Below are positions 43,784-56,591 of a stretch of 64,000 nt of DNA, one piece after another. The stretch lies in the NCBI GenBank assembly GCA_910589415.1, contig OU342630.1, positions 20,617,867-20,681,866 of the forward strand. Direction: 5' to 3'. This stretch comes from Malachius bipustulatus. Taxonomy: Eukaryota; Arthropoda; Insecta; Coleoptera; Melyridae. The notes under the pieces are model-generated. The model saw nothing but the letters and a program-made list of their open reading frames with translations. It was not told where the DNA came from and ran no database searches. A program made the translations under genes and the position numbers. Position 1 is the stretch's first letter. Each line of letters begins with the position of its first letter.

Positions 43784-45367
43784 CAGGGTGATTCAGGTTT
43801 TACCTTGTTAACTTTAGGGAACGATAGAGAATCGCAAAATAATATGAGTTTGCTCTATGAACTATATTCGGGAAATGCTTCGTTAAGAAAATACAGGGTG
43901 TTAAAGTTTGAAGAAAGAATTCGTATTTTTGAAATACAGGGTGATCCCGAAATGGCGGACACGGAATACATGGTGTTGTAGAGGATGTTCAGAAAGACTG
44001 TTAATTTAAAACAAAAATGTGTTCCTCGGCTTCGTTACCGAGATATAGGGTGTCCTTTTTCTAAACTTTAAATCAAAATGGCAGTCAAATTTAAACAACC
44101 TCCACTGGCAAAGCACATGATTTGACATACCTATTACGATAGCGTTTGCTTTTTATTTTTATTATTATCGGGAATGGAATTACAGGCATTCAAAGTTTCC
44201 CTATTCCCTGAATTCAACAAAATTTTTCAATGTGGCATCCTTGTTCAAATTCGAGCTCAACAATGCAACTAAAATAGATTTTGAATAATATTATCAGATA
44301 TGTTTCCCCGCAACGATTATTGTTTTGAACATTGTTGAACTTTCCATTTCATATGTTTCCATGGTAATATCTATCTGGGTACTATTGTAGACCTACACAT
44401 TATTTTTTCCTTAAGAAGGGTAGTGCAGTGTTATGACTTTTTTTTCCACAAAAGTGGTCATATCTTCTTAAGGGAGCCATACTGGAGAAAACAGTAAATA
44501 AAACTTAGAATCCTTAATCCACAATGGATGCTGTGGTGCTGTCCGTGTCCGCCATTTCGGGATCACCCTGTATACAAAAATTGGCTGATTGGATAATTTG
44601 ACATTTTGAACAGTAGTTGTGCTAATTGAAATATATGATCTGATACTCCCAATGAAGAATTCTTCAATCTAGTGGCGGAGATCTGGGCTTGTTCTTACCT
44701 TTTTTAATAAATAATTTGCACGCCACTGACTTGAATGAAAATTTGTTATTTTTATTAGATACCTCATATTGTTTAGAGAAGAAAAGTCATCTTACGTTTT
44801 TGTTCTAGGACGCACTGTTTTCAAGATATTTCACAATGTTGGCACTCATGCAAGCTTTTTGTAATGCAATACGGTTCAATAACGATCACAAAAATGAATC
44901 ACTTCTGGAAAAACTCAATAGCATTGATTTTTAGGATATTTTACCTCGTACGGGCTCCTACATTGTGAAGTATCTCGGAAACAGTGCGTCCTAGGACAAA
45001 AACGTAAGATGACTTTTCTTCTCTAAACAACATAAGGTATCTAACAAAAATAACAAATTTTCATTAAAGTCAGTGGCGTGCAAATTATTTATTAAAAAAG
45101 GTAAGAACAAGCCCAGATCTCCGCCACTGGATTGAAGAATTCTTCATTGGGAATATCAGATCATATATTTCAATTAGCACAACTACTGTTCAAAATTTCT
45201 AATTATTCCAATCAGCCAATTTTTATATATTTCAAAAATACGAATTCTTTCTTCAAACTTTAACACCCTGTATTTTCTCAACGAAGCATTTCCCGAATAT
45301 AGTTCATATTATTTTTAGATTCTCTATCGTTCCCTAGAGTTAACAAGGTAAAACCTGAATCACCCTG
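43784..45367. mobile_element. 1.58-kb foldback, CAGGGTG ends, TA TSD
   Basis: Ends CAGGGTGATTCAGGTTTTAC and its complement, flanked by TA (43782-43783 and 45368-45369). Arms of about 430 bp include GAACGATAGAGAATC, ACGTAAGATGACTTTTCTTC and GGCGGAGATCTGGGC, meeting near 44840-44950. The left arm is interrupted by a second palindromic element (43937-44570); the right arm preserves the uninterrupted sequence. Confidence 0.88.
43937..44570. mobile_element. 634-bp CAGGGTG element nested in the left arm
   Basis: Ends CAGGGTGATCCCGAAATGGC and the complement, about 33 bp with few mismatches, flanked by TA (43935-43936, 44571-44572). The opposite arm of the host foldback (45205-45240) lacks this insert, showing it arrived after the host palindrome formed. 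Confidence 0.88.
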
Positions 45368-45793
45368 TATAATACACTACGTGCTGTTCCATTTTCAAAC
45401 TCCTTTAGTTTGTCTCTTACATTCTTTTTACGAAATAGTGGTTCAAAATATGCCAACCAATTTTTAAGAAATGCCAAAGTTTACTTATAAACAAATAATA
45501 AGTAAAACATATAATTGAAAAACATTAATGGAATACCATAATTTGGGGTGTATGAATTGTAATTCAATTTTGAATAGATATTGCTATATTAGATACTTTA
45601 TATCTCCAAGGATTGATCATAAAGTTATTGGTACTTAATGGGGAAGTTAAATAATAACAGTTTATTGTGTAGGTAAGTTAAACTCAGTGATTTGTATTTA
45701 GTTCATTAATTTTCTGAAGAATATTGCCTATATACCACTTTTAACCTCTCAGTCACAAATATTTTGAAGTTAATGATAAATAAATCAACACTA

Positions 45794-46017
45794 ACAGCCA
45801 ATATTATAAAGGCTCATTAAGTTAACGGGCAGATTTCTGTGATCATTTCTGAAGAAGGTATCCAGTCTAATTGGAAATTTTTTGAATTTATGTATTCTTC
45901 TTGACATGAAAAGGAATACAAAAATGTTAATAAAAGTCATTTGACGTCGATATTAGCTTCAAAAACGAGCACAGAAATCTGCCCGTTAGCCTAATGAGCC
46001 TTTATAATATTGGCTGT
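45794..46017. mobile_element. 224-bp MITE with 50-bp inverted ends
   Basis: ACAGCCAATATTATAAAGGC and its complement bound the element, with inverted similarity through GGCAGATTTCTGTG. Flanked by TA (45792-45793, 46018-46019). Non-coding. Confidence 0.82.
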
Positions 46018-46160
46018 TACTATTTTAAAATTTCACTACTTCACTATATATTTATTGATTAATGCTGTAAATGAATATTTACATATTTTTGAAGATACTA
46101 CTTTAAAAGTACTGAAACATATTTTATATTGTTAATCGATCAATATAATCCACATATCTA

Positions 46161-46850
46161 CACCGTGTCTCTTGAATTTCTGGACATAGGGAATTCCCAT
46201 GTTAAAATAAACTATTGTAAATATTGGCTCCCCTAATTATTTAACTGTAAAATATCAAATGTAATACTTCTTAAGGAAAAAAGCTGTTTCTTATGCTACA
46301 ATTGCATTTTTATTTGGTTCATCCGTTTTCGAGAAAATCAGGAAAAACTTAATGGTTTTAAAAGTTTTTCAAGGTTGCTTTGCTTTTGACAAATATTTTG
46401 ATAACTAACCAAGTACAAATCTCCGATATTTCTAAGTGAATTGCCAGACTAATGCCATTCAATAAATTTTACTTTTTCTTAAATGGTGTAGGTAATAATT
46501 CATTTTTATAAACAAGTCTTTCTTTAAAAAGTAACACTTTGCCGCTTAAAGTTTTAATGGTGAATGAATTACTTTTGAACAATCAGTTATTGACAATTAA
46601 TAATTTTTAGCATTATCTGTCAAAAGCAAAGCAACCTTGAAAAACTACGAAAAACCGTTCAGTTGTTCCTGATTTTCTCGAAAACGGATGAACCAAATGA
46701 AAATCCAATTATTGTAGCATAAGAAGCAGCTTTTTTCCTTAAGAAGTTTTACATTTGACATTTTTCTGTAAAATAATTAGGGGAGCCAATATTTACAATA
46801 GTTTATTTTAACATGGGAATTCCCTATGTCCAGAAATTCAAGAGACAAAA
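46161..46850. repeat. Foldback of about 0.69 kb, next to the 46.85-kb foldback
   Basis: The left end is TA-CACCGTGTCTCTTG. Arms share GAATTTCTGGACATAGGGAA, TTAGGGGAGCCAATATT-type words and CAAGGTTGCTTTGC over about 230 bp each. The right terminal CACGG is missing: after CAAGAGACAAAA the next element starts at TA-CAGGGTG. Its right end was therefore altered, possibly by that insertion. Confidence 0.75.
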
Positions 46851-46852
46851 TA

Positions 46853-48043
46853 CAGGGTGTCCCAAAATTCCATGGACATGGAGCAACTACAGATTACTGA
46901 GGTAAAAAAAAAGTCGCTCGGACCAAACTTATCTCTATACCAAAATGCTTCGTTTGTCCGTTAGAGGGCTTCAAAGGCAAGTGAAAATTTTTTTGAAATA
47001 GCTCAAAGTCGGCTGATTCCAATTCGATGAAATTTGGTAGGTAAATTTCTTGTTAAACGTACTAATTTCTGATGTACATGATAATTTGACGGAAACCCGG
47101 GAAGGGGTGAAACTACCCCTACTCTCCATTAAAATCGATCGTAATTGTTGATAGGGTAGCAGGAACACTGTTCATGTTTTTTTGTTTGAAAGATACATCG
47201 TTTTAACCCATTTTTGGTCTCCTACAAAAATCTGTATCTTTCCGAGGTGCTATGTGATAAAATAAATTAGTTGATGGTACCTAACCAAAATTTTATTTCA
47301 TTCTTTTAATTTGAAATCAAATTTTCAATTGTCAGGTGATTATTTGATCTAATCTCATAAAAGATGTTTAGTATGGTTCGTTTTTTTTTTCAGGTATTTG
47401 CAAACGGTTTTTTTCAAACGCAGTAAACAGTTTGCAAAACGACGAGGTTCCAAGAAAAGTTAAAATCATTTTTTTGCGCAGGATGGAACTTTCTAGGGTC
47501 CAAACCGGCGCCCACATCGAGCATCTTTTATGAGATTAGATCAAATAATCACCTGACAATTGAAAATTTGATTTCAAATTAAAAGAATAATAATAAAAAT
47601 TTAGTTATCATCGACTAATTTATTTTATCGCATAGCACCTCGGAAAGATACAGATTTTTGTAGGAGACCAAAAATGGGCTAAAACGATGTATCTTTCAAA
47701 CAAAAAAACATGAACAGCATTCCTCTGCTACCCTATCAAATTACGATCGATTTTAATGGAGGGTAGGGGTAGTTTCACCCCTTCCCGGGTTTTCGTCAAA
47801 TTATCATGCACAGAAATTAGTACTTTTAACAAGAAATTTACCTACCAAATTTCAGCAAATTGGAATCAGCCGATTTTGAGCTATTTCAAAAAAACTAAAC
47901 TTTCCAAAAGACTTTGAAGCCCTCTAACGAGTCTAACGGACAAACGAAGCATTTTGGTATAGAGATAAGTTTGGTCCGAGCGACTTATTTTTACCTCAGT
48001 AATCTGTTGTTGCTCCATGTCCATGGAATATTGGGACACCCTG
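46853..48043. mobile_element. 1.19-kb foldback, CAGGGTGTCCCAA ends, TA TSD
   Basis: Ends CAGGGTGTCCCAAAATTCCA and the complement, flanked by TA (46851-46852, 48044-48045). Arms of about 500 bp pair through CTCGGACCAAACTTATCTCT, CAAAATGCTTCGTTTGTCCG and CACCTGACAATTG, with the centre near 47400-47500. No open frame of note. Confidence 0.88.
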
Positions 48044-48612
48044 TATAGAGTAATTTAAAATATACATAATTGTTTTATTTAGTAGGGGACCAACAGGCAA
48101 AACAGGTTGGTCGCCTAAATGGGGTAGCGCTTACAGTTAAACTGCTTATACTTTTTGATTTTTTTTCTTATCGCCTTGTCACCATTGATGTTTAGCAGTT
48201 GAAAGCTACAATTTGAACTGAACCTTACAATCTAGTACATGTGTGTTTTGGTTTTGCTATAAAATGTTTAAATATTTCTCGAGGTGTAATTCACAGTAGT
48301 CTTTTCCAACTCTATTCAGACTGCATTTGGACATAAAAAATCAGTTGATTGCACCTGGTTTATTTAATCTTGTACTTGTCTATGTCAATAAATTTTGTCA
48401 GTTGGTGTCAGCTAAATTATCGCTTTGAGCTTACTTTTGAATTTGAAATTCTTTTGACCAACTTGATCTAGTAAAGTTGTGAAGTTTTCATATACATGAT
48501 GGGCCATTTTAATCTATGCTTCTGAATATCTCGCCAGAGGCGCCACCTATTAAACAATGACCTTAACATAAGTTGTTAGGTACAAAGGGGGACATTACAT
48601 GGTGTTCCAATT

Positions 48613-49058
48613 TGTTAGGGATCTCACACTTTATTGATATCAAATTAAAAGTCTTACAAAATTCTGTATTCTTCAACACAGAAATAACTTATAACAATAA
48701 TCTCCAAACGTAAATAATCAGCTGTTTCTCTTATTTACACATACACCACTCTTTCACTTCAATATCACTCTATATCTTCCTTACTCTGTGATACTTCAGC
48801 TTTTATTCACATCCAAGATACAATTAACTGCACTCTCCAGCCACTGTGGTTCTTATACCCTGAGGTGTCATCGAAGTTATCTAGGAGCTTCACTGACGTG
48901 TCTCTATTCACAACGCATTCTCGAACATGCGCAGAATGCGGAACCATTCTGGTATTTATTTAGTAGAACTGTCGGTTACACTCTTACACTGGGCTGGCAA
49001 GGTGTCATTCCTGTCATGTCACTAGAACCATCTCGAAACGAATTTCCGAGACATGACA
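48613..49058 (-). repeat. Probable LTR of a retrotransposon (partial or solo)
   Basis: On the - strand the segment starts TGTCATGTCTCGG. It has a TATAAG box with a following AGTGCAGTT initiator-like word (about 48835-48865), an AATAAAG signal near the 3' end and the terminus CCCTAACA. Just beyond is AAT-TGGAACACC, positioned like a primer-binding site. No matching second LTR and no target duplication were found, so the boundaries (especially the left, 5' end) are provisional. Sequence to the right (49224-49499) encodes LIIGDVKLDNLKTLLRWVDE in an unidentified short frame. Confidence 0.4.
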
Positions 49059-49777
49059 TAACCACAATAATTGCAGAAGGTAAACAAGAAATACGAATTA
49101 CGAATCCAGTTCCAGAACACTTCGTGAGTGCTCCCTCAAAGATAGAAATTCCACAGTTCAGTTCTCAATTTCAAAATTTCACCACTTTGTTTATGAAGGA
49201 GATAATATGGTTAAGGCCTCTGAATGGTTTCATGTGGCATACTTTCACGGACTTACGACACCTCCGAACATACACACGTTCCTAAACTTCCTATGGAAGA
49301 AGCGTACAAAGGTCCATTACTTATTATAGGAGATGTAAAACTTGACAACCTGAAAACGCTATTACGCTGGGTTGACGAAGGACATAAGAAATATTATCAT
49401 AAGATTTTACGATGTCGCCCACCAAAAGACGAAAAAGCCAAAAAAATATTAAAAAAAAAATTAACAAAAATGTTTTGTGAACTTAGTTTTAGTTACTGAT
49501 AATTAAATAATATTAATTAATTATTATTGAAGTTAAAATTTTGTGTTTATTGCAGAAACAAGTCATGTGCATTTTTAAATGTCATTTTGGAAGCCTCAAT
49601 AAAAAAAAACAACATTTTTCTTTTTTCATTAAAGGTATTGAATATAGTTCAGGAATGAAAAAAAAAACAATGTAAGTTACACAACATGTTGTTCTATTAA
49701 TTTGGAAAAATGAACGGTTTTTTCATTTCCTGAAAAGTTGACTTAGCCTGTTTTAACAATAAACGATTCAATTATTA

Positions 49778-50179
49778 TAGTAGGATTAACTTTAAAAAGT
49801 CAGATGTGACGTCTTACTAACCGTCCGAATTAATATTTTTAATTTCACCAGAAAATGTCAAACAGTTAATTGTCAAGTTGTGAACGAGCGTAATTATTGA
49901 AGGAATCATTCAAAAAATGAATTGAACCGCTTACGTCAGTTTGAGAGCCACTGACAACTACATAAAATTTATTCACGTAATGACATTCTATCCTCTGTGT
50001 TGTGCATTTAATTCTCATTCAAAACCAATGTTGACGTATAGTTATTTATGCGGGATGGAGTGTTTAGACAAACTGGACGGTTACTATAAAAACACGTACA
50101 TGAAACAAAATAAATCGAACTATCAAAAGGATGTGTATTCTTAATCGATACGTATGACTTTTTAGACTTTATTGGACTA
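49778..50179 (+). mobile_element. TA-flanked MITE family M1, copy B
   Basis: Full-length relative of the copy at 26338, with TAGTAGGATTAAC start and TTATTGGACTA end, flanked by TA (49776-49777 and 50180-50181). Only scattered substitutions and short indels separate the copies. Confidence 0.9.
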
Positions 50180-50216
50180 TACCGAAATATTCAGGTGTAT
50201 TTATTATGGTAGGTAC

Positions 50217-51426
50217 TGTTATGGTATTCCTTTTTACCCCTTTCTGATTTATTATTATTATTATTTTTATTAAAAAAAAAAATAAATAAAAAATAAAATT
50301 TTGAATATTCTTTGAGGGCACTCTCTTTCCCAGTTGGGTTCAGTTGCAAAAAATTTTGATTTTAATTTACTTGAATCCAAATTTTAAATTTTTTTTAAAC
50401 AAATAGTCTAATTTAAGACTTGACAAAATATTTATTTATACAAAATTACAAAAAAAAACCTACATCGAGCTCTCTGATTTCTATACTCTAATATGTAATT
50501 TAAAACTAATGATAATATCAAAATCTTACAACATCCCTTTTTACTGTGTTTAATCTTCTATTTCTATCTCTCTCTCTCTCTCTATCTCTTGCTGTTTCTC
50601 CGTAGAAATTTCTTTTTCTAGTTTTTTGATTCTCTCTTTCACTCTATGTCTTTCGCTGCTTCGCTTCACTATTTTCTGATCTTCTAATTCTCTCTTTCAC
50701 TCTCTTCGTTTCTCGCTGCTTCTCTTCTTCTTCTTTACAATTATCAACCTTTCTTATTTATGTCTCTCACAAGTTCTCCAAAATTATTTTTCTGCTTCTC
50801 CTTCCTTTTTAAATATAATTTTTAAATTCCAAATTTTCTTGATATCTTCTATGTTTCTTTCACTTCTTTTCAAGTTGGTTTTCTTTATAATTTATCCCCT
50901 TCTGCTTTCTTTACGTTCTCGTTGCTATCTCATAGATATTATCATTAGTTTTAAATTATTAGAGTATAGAAATCAGAGAGCTCGAGGTAGGTTTTTTTGT
51001 AATTTTGTATAAATAAATATTTTGTCATGTTTTAAATTAGACTATTTGTTTAAAAAAAATTTCAAATTTGGATTCAAGTAAATTAAAACCAAAATTTTTT
51101 GCAACTGAACCCAACTGGGAAAGAAAGTGCCCCAACGTGGGGCGCCAATTGTTATGGTATTCAGTTTTCCCCCTTCTGATTTGTTATTATTATTAGTTTT
51201 ATTAAAAAAAATTATACCATAACAATTGGCGCCCAACGTGGGGCACTCTCTGTTAATTATTCATAAGTTTCGAAATTTTAAAATCAAAATTTTTGTAACT
51301 GAACCCAACTGAGAAAGAGAGTGCCCTCAAAGAATAATTAAAATTTTTTTGTTTATGGTATAATTTTTTTTAAATAAAATTAATAATAATAACAAATCAG
51401 AAGGGAGAAAACTGAATACCATAACA
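50217..51426. mobile_element. LTR-derived palindromic element with two divergent primer-binding sites
   Basis: The 1.21-kb unit is flanked by GTAC (50213-50216 and 51427-51430). It starts TGTTATGGTATTC and ends in the complement. Arms of about 280-430 bp are inverted copies. Inside, at 51150-51224, is a 75-bp LTR-like block TGTTATGGTAT...ATACCATAACA. It is bordered on its right by TGGCGCCCAACGTGGGGC (51227-51244), the standard tRNA-Lys(1,2) primer-binding site of LTR retroelements, and on its left by the inverted, nearly identical site (51127-51147). A 4-bp duplication fits integrase-mediated insertion. No gag or pol is present. A T/C-rich low-complexity tract (50560-50720) fills the loop. 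Confidence 0.72.
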
Positions 51427-53380
51427 GTACTTAATATTCAGCTGTGGAGAAATACCGTGTTCGAAGTACTATAGACAAGAAAGGAGAGGATGCTGCTGTT
51501 GTTCATGAAACACATTCTTGAAGAATATTATTTATGTGAATGCCTACCTTTATAGTAAATTATCATTGTTGAAAATTTAAATATTTTCTCGAAAATAATT
51601 TATGGTTACTTAAAGATTTAAATGAATTTCCTTTTTTTTTGTACATTTGGCAAAATCGCTTTTTTTTCTTAGAATGCTCAAAACTATCAAAAATTAGAAT
51701 ATTGCACTTGTCACCGTGCTGTCAAATGTATAATACCAGGCTGATAATTTCCCTAATTCATAGCCAACTAGGTCCGAATAGAGTTGGAATCTAAAAAAAA
51801 AAAAAATCTGCACATCAGGTAAAATTGGGTAACAAAACCGTAGGTTAATATCGCCAGGTTAACTAGGGATTTACATTGTGAATGATTTGTTAGTTTATGT
51901 TACAGTTTTACAAATGTTTTTCAAATTGTAGTAAATATGGACTAATTCATGTTTGTATTTACGTCATTTTTACTCAATATTTTGTACTTATGCGTACTAA
52001 ATAAGTGAAATTTGCATGACGCCATCTCAAGTTTCAAAAAGCAGGAAAAATGATTTAGGCGACATTTAACAATGAAAATCTCACGTTCTGTATTTTATCC
52101 AATGCAATCCTTATAAGTTATTCACTATTAGATTGTATTAATAATTCACTATTAATTTGTGGACTTTGGCACCTTTCATTTCATATGAAGCCAACGATAT
52201 GGCGGGGTACCCCATTATGCCCTTCTTCCTTCTTTATAAAATTACTAAGCTTAGTTTTTTAGATAAATACAAAACAAAGGTAGATAAAAAAAAAACAAAA
52301 ACCAGAAAAGGATTTTTATCCTTTTTGACGATACTATGCCATTTTGTCCCACAGACGGTCATAACGAGGCAAGCTACATATTGTTTTTTTACCATATGAA
52401 ACTTAATTTTTATTCATTTGTATGTTTATCTTGGGTGTTGTGAAAAAATAGGCCCCAACTCTTCGCCACAGATTGTTTGGTCAAAAAAAATTGTGGTATT
52501 TTCCACATAGGCGCTTTCAAAATACAAGGTGTGTAAGTTGAAATTTAGAAGAAAATCAAAAAAGGACAAATAAGTTGTACTATCTTGTAAAAATTTTTAA
52601 GAGTGAGAAAAATAAAAGAAATGCACGCTTGTTTTAAAAAACAATGTCTTTCAACCAGACGTGAGAACAAAGAAAAAGTTGGGGGTGTCAATGTGTTCTA
52701 TACCAACGTGTCCTCCCTTTGAGCTTTAATTTTTTTGAGAAAAGTGTGCCAGCATAAGAAAGAAGTATGTGCAAAATTTCAACTGAATATCTCAAGAAAC
52801 AACGAAGTGAATACATTTTTACGTCTTTTATTTTGACTTCAACACCCTGTATTTTAAAACATATTTTTTATGTTTTGGGACGCTTATGTGAAATATAGTA
52901 CCTATAAGGAAAGTCTCATTATTTTTGAACAATCTGAGCTTGACCTACTTTTTTACAACACCTGTATATCGATAATAAATGAAGATTTACTACTGCAATC
53001 AGGGTATAGTCGGATTCAGTCTAAATATTTAGTCGTATGTATCGGTTAAGGATACACATGATCAAAATATTTATTGGGAGTTACTTTGCATTGGTACAAT
53101 AATAATTATTATTAATTGGCTATGTGAAGTTTTTTTAATTAATTATTATGATACATTCTAGACTCATGAGCATTATTCGGTATTATATGTAGAGGTGTTT
53201 CAAAACATGTGTCGGAAAATAAAAGGTGTGATTTTTTTGGCTCACAAGAAAAAAGTTCCCATCAACTTGGGTCCGCAAACGTCAACATTTGCCGTCAACG
53301 ATACATGGTTTTTCAAAAATATATTTTTTGTTTTTTTTTAACACAAGGTTTTTTGATGATAACCACCAAATTTATGAATA
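51427..53380. other. Non-coding, with a diverged CAGGGTG-type repeat
   Basis: About 51718-51790 is the empty-site relative of the MITE-interrupted repeat at 23.99-24.6 kb. About 52523-52862 has weak inverted ends (AAAATACAAGGTGTGTAAG / complementary AAAATACAGGGTGTTGAAG) and overlaps the repeat shared with 3.4-3.8 kb. No gene recognised. Confidence 0.45.
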
Positions 53381-53543
53381 GGGTCAACCGACCAGTAAAT
53401 GAACACAACCAGTGAATTAACAAATCACTACTTTTTGGTCGAAAATAAGGATAGTTTGTACTAAAATATATCTATCTCTGTCTATAATACGCGGCGCGCA
53501 TGTCCTTAATGCTGTTCACTTATTGGATTCATTAAATCCTTTA

Positions 53544-53710
53544 GGCCCGTATTCATCAATAAAAATATAACCCCTGGGGTTATATTTTGGAACATGTCAT
53601 TGGTTTAAAATTCGTAGCGTTCGTAGGGTTTGACCATTAGACCAATCAGCTGTCAGAAAATTCAAAATATAACCCCAGAGTTATATTTTGAAGTTTGATG
53701 AATACGGACA
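53544..53710. mobile_element. 167-bp Harbinger-like MITE nested in the pogo element
   Basis: GGCCCGTATTCATCAATAAA and, complementary, TGTCCGTATTCATCAAACTT. Flanked by TTA (53541-53543, 53711-53713), the canonical 3-bp Harbinger target. Internal words AATATAACCCC(T/A)GGGGTTATATTTT repeat in both arms. Confidence 0.82.
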
Positions 53711-54170
53711 TTAGTGTTGTATGACAAACGACGAGAAGCAGTTGACAGTGTATTTGAAAATTTTATAAAATCTAGTGAATGAACAGTGTGTTCATACTAG
53801 GTTTTGAGTTGTTATCCACAGTTCTTGCTAAAATCATCCTTAAGATACGTTTGATTTGGTACGAAATTTCCTCAGCTAAAATATTGTGTATAAATATCGC
53901 AAATCCAGTGAATGAACACTTCTCTCTTACTGTTCATTTACTAGCGTTCATTCACTGAAATGTAGATATACCAGTTTGCTGTTGAAACTCAAAATTCAAA
54001 AAACACCACTTTGGTTTTTATTTACCTGGAAAGAATTCTGAAAATGCAAAACTCTTTTTTATCAGTTTTTTTCCAATGTTATATTGCCAACTAATAAATT
54101 TTAATAATCGTTTTATATATATTTTGATGTTGATTTCCAATGTTTGCTACTAGTTATCATTTATTTTTAG

Positions 54171-56591
54171 ATGGAGAAAAAAAATTATTTACGGTTCGCT
54201 GATTCAGAAGATGATCTGGCGAACGCTATCTTGGAAATAAATTCTGGAAATATCAGCATAAGCAAAGCTTCATAAAAATATTCCATCCCAAAATCAACGT
54301 TACATAATAAAATTACTGGGAAAGTCCCAAATGTAAGGCAAATGGGTCCTCAACCAATTTTAACTCTTGCTGAAGAGGAACGTATCGAGCATTGGATCCT
54401 AGCAAAGGCCAAATTAGGCTTTCCGATGCATCCAGACGAAGTCAAAGACTCCGTCCAAAAGATTTTGAGGCTGCTCCCAGGCCACATAATTTTACAGACG
54501 ATAGACCTGGAGACAAATGGTTTAAATTATTTCTGCAAAGGCATCCGCTAATTGCTAAACGAAATACTGAAATAATTTCAAAAAGCCGTGCGTCTGTCAC
54601 AGAAGATGCTATTCGTCAGTGGTTTAAGCAATTGAAAGAGTATCTTGAGACCCAAAATAATATAGATTTAAAAACTCGCATTTTTAATGCAGATGAGACA
54701 GGCATGAGAACGTGTATGAAGTCAGGATTGGTTTTAGGACCTAAAAGAAGTCAGTTCAAAAACATTTATGAAGTTGCTTCAGGAAATGAAAAGGACTCCA
54801 TAACAGTACTGTGCAACTACAGCGCAGCAGGAATAGCCACTCCCCCTATGATAGTATTCCCCTATAAACGCATTCCAAATGAATTAGCATTATCTGTACC
54901 ATCTGGGTGGGCCATTGGAAGATCTGATTCAGGATGGATGACTGCTGCAACTTTTTTCGAATATATTGTCAATGTCTTTTATCCATGGTTAAAAGAAAAT
55001 ACCGTTAATTTCCCTCTTTATTGACGGCCACAAGTCACATTACAACATGGAGCTCTATGAATTTTGTAAGAACAATCTAATAATTCTTTACTGCTAGTAC
55101 CCAAATTCAACACACATTTTGCAACCTTGTGATGTTGCTATTTTTCGACTTCTGAAAGTGGAGTGGAAAAAGGCGTGTCAAGCTCACAAGCAACGAACAA
55201 GCACAACGATCACTCGACACAACTTTAGTCTACTTTTCAAAGAAGCATTTGATAAAGCTTGTAAAACTAACACTATAAAGAATTGTTTCGCTGTTTGTGG
55301 ATTGTATCCTTTCGATCCAAATGCTGTTGATTACACCAAGTGCATATCTTCTAGACGAAAACAATTATTCGGACTCGAAGAGTGTACTGAAATAACCAAT
55401 GAAGATTATGAATCTTGTATGAAAGTTTTACAAGCATTCTTGGGTAATACAAGATAAATGACTATAATAAGAGTCCTGGAGACAATGATGAGAATGGAGA
55501 TATGTATAACTTTTGGAAATTCTGTAACCAAAAGATAACTAAAGAAGTCACAATCAATAAACTGATTAATATATCATCAGTACAAGATAACAGTTCTGAA
55601 AATATTGACTTAAGTCTTACAGAATCCTTTATTAATGATTTGCCAGTAGAAATAATAGATGGAGTTTTGTATGAATCTACACAAGTTACTTCTGCCGATG
55701 AAATTTATTGTGTAGACTAAGAAACCTTAACTGAAAAGAACGAACCAACTTTCAAAATGTTCTAGAATCTGAAAATGAAGTAGTAAATCGTGATAATTGC
55801 CATGATTTCATAACGGAAACAGACACAAATATAATAATTGACTGTAAAATAATCTTGGAATTGATTTTAACTGCTGTGTTTGAACAAATAATTATTACTA
55901 TGGAAGAGAGAACTGTGCCAACAAATACAGTAATAAATGTAGAAGTGGAAGCAAAAAAGTTTACTGCTGGTAAAATCAACATAATATCGAATAGTGGGAC
56001 AATCACAAACTTTCATTAAATAATCTGTGGACTGAACACTTGCACTGGCCAAAGCAGGAAGGAGAGAACAAGAAGAGGAACAGTAAACAAACGCCAATGC
56101 CATAATATGCGATTACCTCTGATAAATGGGCTGTTTTCCAAAGGGATCTGGAGAGAAAAAAATATATTAAAAATGAAAAAATAAAGAAAAGAAAAGCAGA
56201 AAGGGAAGAGAGAAAGCAAGTAAAATTAACTGAAAGCAATACGGAACACAAAACTAAACGAAGACGTAACACTGCACTAAAAGAACTCCCTGAAGGAGAA
56301 GAAGAGAGAAATAATGAGCAGACAGTTGCAGAGGTCGAACTTAAAGAAAACACGTGTATGGACAAAGTAGCTGTAAATGACTATGTGATAGTCAAATATC
56401 TCGAGAAAAAATATCCCGGAGTTGTAAAAACCATCTACAAAGAATAGGAAATTAAGGCGATGAAGAAAATTGGCAGGAACAAATGGCAATGGCCAAGCAT
56501 CCCTGACCAAATCTGGTATCACCAAAAGCAAACTATCAAGAAAATCTCTGAGCCAAGACGTGTAGATGATCATTTTTATGTCGAATTTTAA
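54171..56591 (+). pseudogene. Pogo/Jerky-type transposase, multiply broken
   Basis: From ATG 54171 the frame reads MEKKNYLRFADSEDDLANAI, then a Psq-type helix-turn-helix (INSGNISISKAS, stop, KYSIPKSTLHNKITGKVP). A CENP-B-like second DNA-binding part follows (LAEEERIEHWILAKAKLGFP). After a frameshift near 54470 come DRPGDKWFKLFLQRHP and the DDE nuclease: IFNADETG (first Asp). After another shift near 55020 come FIDGHKSHYN (second Asp), then THILQPCDVAIF (third Asp), WKKACQAHKQRTS and NTIKNCFAVCGLYPFD. A charged C-terminal part ends in VNDYVIVKYLEKKYPGVVKT and EPRRVDDHFYVEF (stop near 56590). At least one internal stop and several shifts. Inactive. Confidence 0.85.

Noticed and set aside
48788..49285. 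165-codon open frame on the + strand as a host gene
   Set aside because: It overlaps, on the opposite strand, an LTR-like unit with TATA and polyadenylation signals, and its residues show no family pattern.
55752..56573. - strand open frames with hydrophobic runs
   Set aside because: They lie opposite the charged C-terminal region of the pogo-like transposase; A-rich coding sequence read backwards yields F/L/S-rich pseudo-membrane segments.
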